Assembly: GCA_028277865.1 (NCBI GenBank)
Contig: JANQFM010000419.1
Span: 1 to 23,655, forward strand
Direction: 5' to 3'
Source of the DNA: Acidobacteriota bacterium
GTDB lineage: Bacteria > Acidobacteriota > UBA6911 > RPQK01 > DATIPO01
DNA: 23,655 nucleotides
The notes under the pieces were generated by a model that was given only the letters and a program-made list of their open reading frames with translations, did no database searches and was not told the origin of the DNA. Within the stretch, counting starts at the first letter, position 1. Each line of letters begins with the position of its first letter. Below are positions 15,530-22,756 of this stretch, in pieces. The position numbers and the translations under genes were made by a program.

Positions 15530-16741
15530 ATGCCCAGCCTGCCCGACGCCGCCGGCCACTTCGGCGAATACGGAGGCAAGTTCGTCCCCGAAACCCTCAT
15601 GTCTCCGCTGGAAGAACTCGAAGACGCCTACAATCAAGCCCGCCGTGACGATGCCTTCAAAAAAGAGTTTGAAGAAGGACTGCGCCGCTATGTGGGACGC
15701 CCCACTCCCTTGTTCCCGGCCCGCCGCCTTTCCGAAAGGTGCGGCGCAACCATCTACCTCAAGCGCGAGGATCTCTGCCACACCGGCGCCCACAAGATCA
15801 ACAATGCCCTGGGCCAAGCCCTGCTGGCCCGCCGCATGGGCAAGTCCCGCATCATCGCCGAAACAGGCGCCGGCCAGCACGGCGTGGCCACCGCCTCGGT
15901 GTGTGCCCTGCTGGGGCTGGAGTGCGAAGTCTACATGGGCACCGAGGACATGCGGCGACAAGCCTTGAACGTATACCGCATGGAGCTCTTCGGCGCGCGA
16001 GTGACACCCGTCGATTCCGGCAGCCGCACCCTCAAGGACGCCATCAACGAGGCCATGCGGGACTGGGTGACCAACGTCGAGACCACCCACTACCTGTTGG
16101 GATCCGTGTTGGGCGCCCATCCCTATCCCGCCATGGTGCGTGACTTCCAGTCGGTCATCGGACGCGAAGCGCGTCGCCAGGTTCTGAAAGCTGAGGGACG
16201 GCTGCCCCATGTCCTGGTGGCCTGCGTGGGCGGAGGCAGCAACTCCATCGGGCTCTTTCACGCTTTCCTGAACGATGAGGATGTGGCCATGGTGGGAGTC
16301 GAGGCGGGAGGCAAAGGCATGCAGCTAGGTCAGCATGCGGCTCGCTTCGAAGGCGGATCCACGGGAATCCTGCACGGCACGCGCAGCTACCTGCTGCACG
16401 ACGACCAGGGCCAAGTGGCCGCCACTCACAGCGTCTCGGCTGGACTGGACTACCCCTCCATCGGGCCCGAGCACGCCTACCTGCACGATCTGGGGCGCAT
16501 CGACTACACCTCGGTGGGCGATGATCGCGCCCTGCAGGGCTTTGGCGAGCTGTGCCGCCTGGAAGGCATCCTGCCTGCCCTGGAGTCGGCTCACGCCGTG
16601 GCCGAGTGCCTGGACCCCGATTCCATCGTCCACAAGAAGGCCCTCCGCCGCAGCGGCAGCCGCAAACCCTTGATCATCATCAACTTGTCAGGACGTGGAG
16701 ATAAGGATGTCGAGACTGTCCGAGGCTTTCCGAAAAAATAA
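15530..16741 (+). CDS. trpB: Tryptophan synthase beta chain
   Basis: PLP enzyme that condenses indole with serine to give tryptophan, acting in the alpha2-beta2 complex. About 403 residues. The opening GHFGEYGGKFVPETLM and the PLP-lysine motif HTGAHKINNALGQ are canonical for TrpB1, followed by ETGAGQHGVATA and the phosphate-binding CVGGGSNS. ATG 15530 lies just after AGGAGGAAG. The frame extends upstream to 15470, but that part is repeat DNA. The 3' end overlaps trpA by 35 bases. Confidence 0.97.
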   Translation: MPSLPDAAGHFGEYGGKFVPETLMSPLEELEDAYNQARRDDAFKKEFEEGLRRYVGRPTPLFPARRLSERCGATIYLKREDLCHTGAHKINNALGQALLARRMGKSRIIAETGAGQHGVATASVCALLGLECEVYMGTEDMRRQALNVYRMELFGARVTPVDSGSRTLKDAINEAMRDWVTNVETTHYLLGSVLGAHPYPAMVRDFQSVIGREARRQVLKAEGRLPHVLVACVGGGSNSIGLFHAFLNDEDVAMVGVEAGGKGMQLGQHAARFEGGSTGILHGTRSYLLHDDQGQVAATHSVSAGLDYPSIGPEHAYLHDLGRIDYTSVGDDRALQGFGELCRLEGILPALESAHAVAECLDPDSIVHKKALRRSGSRKPLIIINLSGRGDKDVETVRGFPKK

Positions 16742-17477
16742 AAAGTGCTTCATCCCCTTCGTGACAGCCGGTCATCCCGACTTGGAGCGGACCGAGCAGA
16801 TCCTGTTGGAGATGGCCGCAGCCGGTGCCGACATCATCGAAATCGGCATCCCTTTCTCGGACCCGATTGCCGACGGCCCCATCATCCAGCACTCCTCGTT
16901 CGAAGCCTTGAAGCACGGCTACAGCCTGTCCGATTACATCGAGATGGTAGGCCGGGTACGCCAGCGCTGCGACGCGGGGCTGCTCTTCATGAGCTACCTG
17001 AATCCCTTGCACAAGTACGGCCTCAAGCGTCTGGAGAGGGAAGGCCGCCAGGCCGGCTTGGACGCCCTGCTCATCTCCGACCTGACTCCCGAGGAGTACC
17101 GCCTCATGCATCCCATCGAGTCGCTGGACACCGTCTTTTTGGCTGCGCCCACCTCGTCCGACCAGCGTTTGAAGGCCATTTGCGAAGTGAGCCGAGGCTT
17201 CGTCTACCTGGTGGCCCGAACCGGCGTTACCGGCCGTCACACCGAGGTCGGCCAGCAAATCGAAACCACAGTTGAACGACTGCGCCAACAGACTGATCTA
17301 CCCATCGCCTTGGGATTCGGCATCGATTCGCGTCAGGCTGTGGAACGAGTCTGGAAAGCGGTCGAGGGCGCCGTGGTTGGATCGGCCATCGTCCGTTTCA
17401 TCGAGGAGCGCCGCGATGCGCCGGATTTGCCTGATCAGGTCGGAAAGCTGGTTGCCAGCCTGATTCCTTCCCGCTAA
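16707..17477 (+). CDS. trpA: Tryptophan synthase alpha chain
   Basis: Cleaves indole-3-glycerol phosphate to indole, which is channelled to TrpB. About 256 residues. The catalytic Glu is in IIEIGIPFSDP and the catalytic Asp in the following DPIADGP. Phosphate-binding loop segments YLVARTGVTG and ALGFGI are present. ATG 16707 inside trpB follows GGAG (16697-16700) by six bases. A GTG at 16695 is a less likely alternative. It is the last gene of the operon and converges with the minus-strand TerB-like gene across a 72-bp repeat-bearing gap. Confidence 0.96.
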   Translation: MSRLSEAFRKNKKCFIPFVTAGHPDLERTEQILLEMAAAGADIIEIGIPFSDPIADGPIIQHSSFEALKHGYSLSDYIEMVGRVRQRCDAGLLFMSYLNPLHKYGLKRLEREGRQAGLDALLISDLTPEEYRLMHPIESLDTVFLAAPTSSDQRLKAICEVSRGFVYLVARTGVTGRHTEVGQQIETTVERLRQQTDLPIALGFGIDSRQAVERVWKAVEGAVVGSAIVRFIEERRDAPDLPDQVGKLVASLIPSR

Positions 17478-17483
17478 TAAGAG

Positions 17484-17543
17484 CCACAGAGTCACTGAGG
17501 ACACAGAGCCTGTGCTGGCGCCCTTTGCGTCTTGGCGCGAAAC
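17484..17543. repeat. Composite dispersed repeat after trpA
   Basis: 17484-17508 is a CCACAGAG...ACACAGAG 25-mer, matching 21501-21525 at 21 of 25 positions. 17523-17543 matches the trpF/trpB spacer repeat at 16 of 21. The whole lies between the convergent trpA and TerB-like genes. It could fold (CACAG/CTGTG stem near 17503-17513) and may take part in termination, though no T-run is seen. Confidence 0.75.
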
Positions 17544-17549
17544 CCGTCT

Positions 17550-18473
17550 TCAAAGCCCGCTGCGATCTTGCTGGGAAATCGACAGCTTGGCGTCGATGAA
17601 GTCCTGGTGGTGCAGCTTGAGCGAACGGGCCAGCAGGCGGATGCCCTCGATTTCTTCGAAAGACGTCTTTTGGGCCGCATTGGCCACCCGGAACATGTCG
17701 AATAAAAGCGTGCGGCGCTCTTCGTGGGTGCTGACCTGAAAGAGGGTTCGGGCCAGGTGGAAGTAGTCCAGGTCGCGGTTGACGCGGTCCAGGCTGACTT
17801 GGCAGACGAGTTGGGCGGCCTGGGGTGAGAGGTTCCAGCGCTCCTGCAGCACCTGGCAGATCGCCCGGCTTTCTTCCTCATCGGTTTCAGAGTCGATGTG
17901 GGCGACTTTGGCCAGCAGTCCGGCGCACAGGCAAAGCTTGCGCACCTCCGCTTCGGACAGCCTGAGCTGAACCCGCTGGGCCTCCATTTCCGAAACCAGC
18001 TGGAAGTAGATGCTGTTGTTGAAATAATCGTCCAGCCGTTGTTCGCGGCCCACCGAAGCGTCGCCGTCGGAACGGCGCTTCATGGCGCCGCCCACCAGAG
18101 AGCTCAAGAACGCCGCCAAACCGGTGCCCTTCGACTCAACGGCCTGTTGGATCTGATTCAGGGTCCGCTTTTCTTCCGCTGTGACTTCGCCATCGGCTTC
18201 CACCAATCGGGTCAGGGTGTCCACCACCAGGCGCTTGTCGGCAGCGGTGGTGATCGTGTCCAACAGACTGCCCAGAAGCCGTTCCCGCTCCGCCTCATGG
18301 ACAGGCGCATCGATGTAGGCGTCCAATACGACCCACTCCTCCTCAGAGATGTCTCCCCAAGATTGGATCAGGCTCTTAAGGACATTGACCTCGGAGGACT
18401 TGACCTGCCCGTCCACCCAGGCCGTCGCGATGATCAGCTTGGCCAGGTTCATGATCAGTTTCTTGCTTGCCAT
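17550..18473 (-). CDS. Uncharacterised protein with three TerB-like motifs
   Basis: 307 residues, soluble, mostly helical, no signal peptide. Three segments share the TerB/DjlA-type pattern of a hydrophobic helix followed by an acidic D-x-x-x-x-x-E turn and a second helix: IIATAWVDGQVKSSE (about 14-28), LTRLVEADGEVTAEE (about 86-100) and LLAKVAHIDSETDEEE (about 190-205). In the TerB family this turn binds metal and the domain is linked to tellurite resistance or membrane stress, but those roles cannot be assigned here. The ATG at 18473 has GGAG four bases upstream on the minus strand. It stands alone, convergent with trpA. A TTGTCAG heptamer array lies 29 bases upstream of its start. Confidence 0.8.
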   Translation of the reverse strand: MASKKLIMNLAKLIIATAWVDGQVKSSEVNVLKSLIQSWGDISEEEWVVLDAYIDAPVHEAERERLLGSLLDTITTAADKRLVVDTLTRLVEADGEVTAEEKRTLNQIQQAVESKGTGLAAFLSSLVGGAMKRRSDGDASVGREQRLDDYFNNSIYFQLVSEMEAQRVQLRLSEAEVRKLCLCAGLLAKVAHIDSETDEEESRAICQVLQERWNLSPQAAQLVCQVSLDRVNRDLDYFHLARTLFQVSTHEERRTLLFDMFRVANAAQKTSFEEIEGIRLLARSLKLHHQDFIDAKLSISQQDRSGL

Positions 18474-18501
18474 AGGTCTCCGTTTTCAGTTTATACCAGG
18501 C

Positions 18502-18536
18502 TTGTCAGTTGTCAGTTGTCAGTTGTCAGTTGTCGG
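18502..18536. repeat. Heptamer array (TTGTCAG x4, TTGTCGG x1)
   Basis: Five tandem 7-bp units upstream of the minus-strand TerB-like gene. The same unit ends the array at 14022-14049. In the rest of the 229-bp gap (18537-18702) I see no promoter or further clear structure. Confidence 0.9.
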
Positions 18537-18702
18537 TTTGCACTTGGGTGCTTGGGCGCGAATCCTTCTAAGCAATCACGGAGCAGGCAGGCAAAGTGTT
18601 CCCTAACTTTCAGGCCGGCAGATGCGGCAGAGCATTCCCTGGCCTCTGAAGCTTGTTTTGATGGACAGGAACGGTGACCCTTAGGAGTCGTTTAGTTCGG
18701 CC

Positions 18703-19272
18703 TTAATCGAACAGATTCTCTAAGGTGAGCTTGAAGCCGGGCAGGCATGCCGCCTCAGCCTGTGCGCCCTTGCCGAGCACATCCCTCGAAGGCCTTCCCC
18801 GGCTGTCCCAGCGAATTGCCTCCAGCGTACGGTGATCAGGATCGATCAGCCATAATTCCCCTACGCCGAGTGCGCCGTAGGTTTCGGCCTTGGCGTTGCG
18901 GTCGTAGATCGCGCTGCCGGGGGAGATGACTTCAACCACCAGGTCAGCCTTGGTGAGGTGATCCAGATCCATCTGGGCTAGGAGATCCTGGGAAATGTAC
19001 ATCAGGTCCGGTTCAAGGTAGGTTGCTGATCCGGTCCAGATGGCCGCTCTGGGAAGATAGAGCCGTCCCGGATCGTCTTTTAGCTTCAGGAAAGTGGCAA
19101 TTTCGCGAACCAATCTGGCCACCACTTCATTATGGGTGCCGCCCGGCGGGGGGGTCAAATAGAGAACTCCTCCAATCAACTCCAGCTTCTCGCCCCCAGG
19201 CGGGTCGGGAAGCTTCCAGAACTCCTCAAGCGTGTAGGTCTTGAGATGGGGGGAAGTGACGATGGCGCTCAT
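18703..19272 (-). CDS. Uma2 family (DUF820) putative endonuclease
   Basis: 189 residues, the normal size for Uma2 proteins, which have a PD-(D/E)XK nuclease fold and occur in many paralogous copies in cyanobacteria, Chloroflexi and Acidobacteriota. Typical features in order: TLEEFWKLP, KLELIGGVLYLTPPP with the first acidic residue, HNEVVARL, YLEPDLMYI with the core Asp, DLVVEVISPGS with the core Glu, KAETYGALGVGELWLIDP with the core Lys, and a C-terminal LPGFKLTLENLF. The physiological substrate is unknown, and no mobile element partner is adjacent. ATG at 19272 has no good Shine-Dalgarno sequence. It is divergent from the S9 peptidase gene, with 184 bp between. Confidence 0.88.
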   Translation of the reverse strand: MSAIVTSPHLKTYTLEEFWKLPDPPGGEKLELIGGVLYLTPPPGGTHNEVVARLVREIATFLKLKDDPGRLYLPRAAIWTGSATYLEPDLMYISQDLLAQMDLDHLTKADLVVEVISPGSAIYDRNAKAETYGALGVGELWLIDPDHRTLEAIRWDSRGRPSRDVLGKGAQAEAACLPGFKLTLENLFD

Positions 19273-19456
19273 GATGATTCAAGTCTAGCACGGTGCCGGC
19301 GGTCCGAAGTCGTCTTGGCTGCCCACCTGTTCATTGCCCCGCGAGGCTTTCAATGCTAACGCCCACTCGCACAGTTGGCTGGTCGGCCTTGTATCTAGCC
19401 AAACCTGGGTCGAGCAGGTAGAGTGTCCCTCTGGATGCTGCGCTGAAAGGAAGAAA

Positions 19457-21496
19457 ATGAAGCACAACATGCGCCTGTCAATTGCCCTTTGCTTCCTGGC
19501 CGGCCTGACCCCGTTGCTGGGCCGGCAGGAACAAGAGAAGAAGCTTCGCCCCCTGAAGGTGGACGATTATTTCTCGATTCAACGAGTCGGCAATCCTCAG
19601 ATCAGCCCCGACGGCCAATGGGTGGCCTACACCGTCGGCACCACCGACTTGGAGAAGGACAAGTCGGAGACCCGCCTCTGGATGATCCCTGCTTCGGGAG
19701 GAGAGGCAATCCCCATGACGGCCAAGGGCTCGTCGGCCGGTCGTCCGCGATGGAGCCCCGACGGCAAATACCTTTCCTTTCAGTCCTCCCGAAACGGCAG
19801 CCAGTCCCAAGTTTGGATTTTAAACCGACAGGGAGGCGAAGCCCAGCAGCTTACCGAAGTCCGTCAAGGTATTTCCGGTTACGAATGGTCCCCAGACGGC
19901 AAGAGGCTGCTGCTCTCCATTCGGGATCCCAAGCCCGAAGACCTGATCGAGGACGAGGACAAGCGCAAGAGGGAGAAGGAAAAGCCCGAGCCCTGGGTGA
20001 TCGACCGCCTGCAGTTCAAGCGCGACAATGTCGGCTACCTGGACCGTCGCCGCACGCACCTTTACGTCTTTGAGCTGGAAAGCAAAGAGCTCACCCAAAT
20101 CACTTCAGGAGACTACGACGACCGGCAGCCGGCCTGGAGCCCTGATGGCAAACTGGTTGCCTTTGTCAGCAACCGGACCCAAGAGGCCGACGGCAACAGC
20201 AACTCCGACATCTGGATCGTCTCGGCCGACAACACAGACCAAGGCAAGACTCTCCTGCAAGTCACATCCAATCCCGGCAGTGACAGCGATCCGGCCTGGA
20301 GCCCGGATGGCCAGTGGATCGCCTACGTGACGGTCACCCAACCCGAAATCCTTTGGTACGCCACCAACCATCTGGCCGTTATTTCTTCCCAAGGCGGCAA
20401 TTCCCGCCTGCTCACCGAGTCGCTGGACCGCAACGCCAATGCACCCCGCTTCGCACAGGACGGCCGATCGATCTACTTTCAGCTGGAGGACAGCGCCGAG
20501 GTTCACCTGGCCCGCATCGGCGTCTCCGGGGACAACCTCGAACGCGTCGTCTCCGGCCCGCGCAGCGTGGGCAGTTATTCGATAGGTCCGCAAGGCCGCA
20601 TTGCGCTCATGAACAGTGAGCCGCATATTCCCGATGAGGTCTTCCTGCATTCGCCGGGCAACGGGCTGCAGCAGCTCACTCACAGCAACGGCAAGTTGAT
20701 GTCCGAGCTGCAGCTGGCCGAGGTGGAGAACATTCATTTCAAAAGTGCCGACGGAACGGAGATCGAAGGCTTTCTGCTCAAGCCGCCCGGCTACGACCCC
20801 AAGCTCCGCTATCCCACCTTGCTGCGCATCCATGGCGGACCCGTGTCGCAGTACGATTTCTCATTCCACTTCAATGCCCAGCTCTTCGCCGCCCACGGCT
20901 ACGTGGTGGTGATGTGCAATCCTCGGGGATCGTCCGGCTACGGGCAGGAATTCTCGATGGGGATTTTCCGGAGCTGGGGCAACAAGGACTTTCAAGATGT
21001 GATGGCCGCTGTCGACTACGCTGTTGGCCAAGGCATTGCCGAGCCCGACAGGCTGGGCGTGGGCGGATGGTCCTATGGAGGCATCCTCACCAACTACGTC
21101 ATCACGCAGACCGACCGCTTCAAGGGCGCCATCTCAGGCGCCAGCGAGGTCTTGTACGTGGCCAACTACGGGCACGACCACTATCAGAGGCAGTGGGAGC
21201 AGGAACTGGGCCTGCCCTGGGAGAACCGGGAGCTGTGGGAAAAGCTCTCCCCCTTCAACTATGTGGAGAAGATCGTGACCCCCACCCTCATCCTGTGCGG
21301 CGAAAAGGACTGGAATGTGCCGGTGCTCAACTCCGAGCAGCTTTACCAGGCGCTGCGCCGACTGGGCCGCACCACTCAGCTGGTCGTCTATCCGGGCGAG
21401 CACCATGGGATCCGCCGTCCGACATTCCAAAAAGACCGTCTGGAACGCTACCTGGATTGGTACGACCGATACGTCAAGGGAGAGCCGGAATCGTAG
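19457..21496 (+). CDS. Secreted S9 family peptidase (prolyl oligopeptidase / acylaminoacyl peptidase-like)
   Basis: About 679 residues, exported: a Sec signal peptide (MKHNMRLSIALCFLAGLTPLLG) covers roughly residues 1-22. A beta-propeller follows, with at least five SPDG blades (ISPDGQWVAY, WSPDGKYLSF, WSPDGKRLLL, WSPDGKLVAF, WSPDGQWIAY). The C-terminal alpha/beta-hydrolase domain has Ser539 in GWSYGG, Asp618 in GEKDWNVP and His650 in GEHHGIRR. It probably trims peptides in the periplasm, and the exact specificity (dipeptidyl, acylaminoacyl or oligopeptidyl) cannot be told. ATG 19457 follows AAAGGAAG and fits the signal peptide, so the longer upstream reading is rejected. It is convergent with the next minus-strand gene across a repeat hairpin. 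Confidence 0.93.
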   Translation: MKHNMRLSIALCFLAGLTPLLGRQEQEKKLRPLKVDDYFSIQRVGNPQISPDGQWVAYTVGTTDLEKDKSETRLWMIPASGGEAIPMTAKGSSAGRPRWSPDGKYLSFQSSRNGSQSQVWILNRQGGEAQQLTEVRQGISGYEWSPDGKRLLLSIRDPKPEDLIEDEDKRKREKEKPEPWVIDRLQFKRDNVGYLDRRRTHLYVFELESKELTQITSGDYDDRQPAWSPDGKLVAFVSNRTQEADGNSNSDIWIVSADNTDQGKTLLQVTSNPGSDSDPAWSPDGQWIAYVTVTQPEILWYATNHLAVISSQGGNSRLLTESLDRNANAPRFAQDGRSIYFQLEDSAEVHLARIGVSGDNLERVVSGPRSVGSYSIGPQGRIALMNSEPHIPDEVFLHSPGNGLQQLTHSNGKLMSELQLAEVENIHFKSADGTEIEGFLLKPPGYDPKLRYPTLLRIHGGPVSQYDFSFHFNAQLFAAHGYVVVMCNPRGSSGYGQEFSMGIFRSWGNKDFQDVMAAVDYAVGQGIAEPDRLGVGGWSYGGILTNYVITQTDRFKGAISGASEVLYVANYGHDHYQRQWEQELGLPWENRELWEKLSPFNYVEKIVTPTLILCGEKDWNVPVLNSEQLYQALRRLGRTTQLVVYPGEHHGIRRPTFQKDRLERYLDWYDRYVKGEPES

Positions 21497-21500
21497 GGCG

Positions 21501-21565
21501 CCACAGAGACTCAGAGGGCACAGAGCTTTTCTTTATGCTTCTCTGTGCTCTCAGTGCCTCCGTGG
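21501..21565. terminator. Imperfect 25-bp inverted repeat between convergent genes
   Basis: Arms 21501-21525 and 21541-21565 pair at 20 of 25 positions around a 15-base T-rich centre (CTTTTCTTTATGCTT). Each arm is a copy of the CTCTGTG / CACAGAG dispersed repeat also found at 12411 and 17484. It starts 4 bases after the S9 peptidase stop and ends 3 bases before the stop of the minus-strand gene. A role as a bidirectional terminator or RNA 3'-end stabiliser is inferred. No canonical T-run follows the stem. Confidence 0.65.
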
Positions 21566-21568
21566 ACC

Positions 21569-22624
21569 TCAAACCGCCAGATCGACTTCTTGGACTGTCC
21601 CCACGCGTCCCTCATCGCTGACAAAAATTCCCGTCGAATCGATGCGGCCCAGAGTCTGGCCGTCAGCTTCTTTTAGTTCGAAAGGAGTGCTGGCGTGGCC
21701 CAGGTAAATGGCGCCGATCCCATGCTGGCCCAAGGCTGTCAGGCGGTTAGTCCCCTGAGAGTCTTTAGAAAAAATACGCAGGTTCTGGTAGACGGGGTCG
21801 GCCGCGTCGATGAATCCGTTGCCGTCGCTGTCGTGCAGGGCCAGTTCATCGAACCCGTTGCCGCTGGAAGGGCCGAACAGCTCGGAGCCGTCGCCGATCT
21901 GGCCGTCGCCATTGAGGTCCAGGGCCAGGAATCCGCTGCCTGGGCCTGTGAAGCTGATCTGATCGGGCGTTCCGTCCGAATCGATGTCGAACTCGAACTT
22001 GGTGCGGGTCAATTGCGTGGAAGGGGCAGCGAAGTTGACCACCAAAGGATCCTTCAGCGGCGGGCCGATGCGCAGGCGACCCTGCTGCTCGAGCAGGAAT
22101 TGGCGGCTCATCCCCAGATTCAGCTCGAACTCGACCTCCTGGCCATCCGAGGTGCGGATCACTCCGCCCGCCTGGAAGGTGGATTGCTCCGATTCGTAAA
22201 GCTGTTGGCTGAATTCGTACTCCAAGGTCAGGCCGGTTTGAACCTGCTGCTGAGCAGTTTCCTCCCCGCCATGGCCTTGCAGGCGGGCCATGAACTCAGA
22301 CGGATCGACCAGATGGACTTCCGAACCCAGGAGCCGTTCCAGCAAGGCCTTGATGACGTTCAGCTCCAGAGCCTGCTCATCGGTCAGTTCGCTTTGTGCT
22401 TCCAGGCTGGACCGCTGGGTTGCCAGGCTGCGGGACGCCTGCGAAAACCGCACCAGATCCTGGAAGAGGCGTTCCAGGCCGGCCATGCTCATGTCAGAAG
22501 GGGAGACTCGTAATTCCAGACTATTCGATGAAATCCTCAACGATTCTTGACGGCTGTGAACGTCCAGGCGAGAGTGTTGGCTTGAAAGTGAGATGTCAGC
22601 GTTTTCAATGCGCATTTTGACCAT
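21569..22624 (-). CDS. Uncharacterised protein with EF-hand-like calcium-binding loops
   Basis: 351 residues, no signal peptide or membrane segment. The N-terminal half (1-150) is polar and helical, with an opening IENADISLSSQHS reminiscent, from memory, of a family of uncharacterised bacterial proteins of the same layout. The C-terminal half holds three Asp-rich loops: DIDSDGTPD (213-221), DLNGDGQIGDG (236-246) and DSDGNGFIDAAD (265-276), with an intervening GSELFGPSSGNGFDEL. This block is typical of dockerin- or RTX-associated calcium-binding proteins. The function is unknown, and it may be a surface or secreted factor using a non-Sec route. ATG 22624 is used, and ATG 22615 (MRIEN) has a better-spaced GGGAAG. 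It is divergent from the esterase gene. Confidence 0.75.
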   Translation of the reverse strand: MVKMRIENADISLSSQHSRLDVHSRQESLRISSNSLELRVSPSDMSMAGLERLFQDLVRFSQASRSLATQRSSLEAQSELTDEQALELNVIKALLERLLGSEVHLVDPSEFMARLQGHGGEETAQQQVQTGLTLEYEFSQQLYESEQSTFQAGGVIRTSDGQEVEFELNLGMSRQFLLEQQGRLRIGPPLKDPLVVNFAAPSTQLTRTKFEFDIDSDGTPDQISFTGPGSGFLALDLNGDGQIGDGSELFGPSSGNGFDELALHDSDGNGFIDAADPVYQNLRIFSKDSQGTNRLTALGQHGIGAIYLGHASTPFELKEADGQTLGRIDSTGIFVSDEGRVGTVQEVDLAV

Positions 22625-22688
22625 CTTCCCGGTTGGTTCGGGCCCCGGTCAGGACTCTTATCGGCTGCCCGGCGAGTGACTGTAGCCC

Positions 22689-22742
22689 CGAGAGAAAAGG
22701 GGAGCCCGCGAGAGGCCTTTCGCGGGCTCCCCTTTTCTCTCG
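22689..22742. repeat. 54-bp near-perfect palindrome in a divergent promoter region
   Basis: Arms 22689-22711 and 22720-22742 are exact reverse complements over 23 bases (CGAGAGAAAAGGGGAG... outward to inward). The central 8 bases GAGGCCTT are themselves nearly self-complementary, leaving one mismatched pair in 27. A-tract, GC stem and T-tract resemble a bidirectional intrinsic terminator, yet it lies between two gene starts (22624 minus, 22757 plus) rather than two gene ends. Confidence 0.9.
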
Positions 22743-22748
22743 TATAAT
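22743..22748 (+). promoter_or_regulatory. Perfect -10 box TATAAT for the esterase gene
   Basis: A consensus TATAAT starts on the base after the 54-bp palindrome and ends 8 bases before the esterase ATG, so transcription would begin at or next to the start codon. The -35 position (about 22720-22725, TCGCGG) falls in the palindrome and does not match consensus. Confidence 0.5.
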
Positions 22749-22756
22749 CTTGTCCC

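Noticed and set aside
17898..18677. Open frame on + opposite the TerB-like gene
   Set aside because: It lies antisense to a protein with coherent repeat motifs, has no Shine-Dalgarno sequence, and its 3' part reads through the TTGTCAG array.
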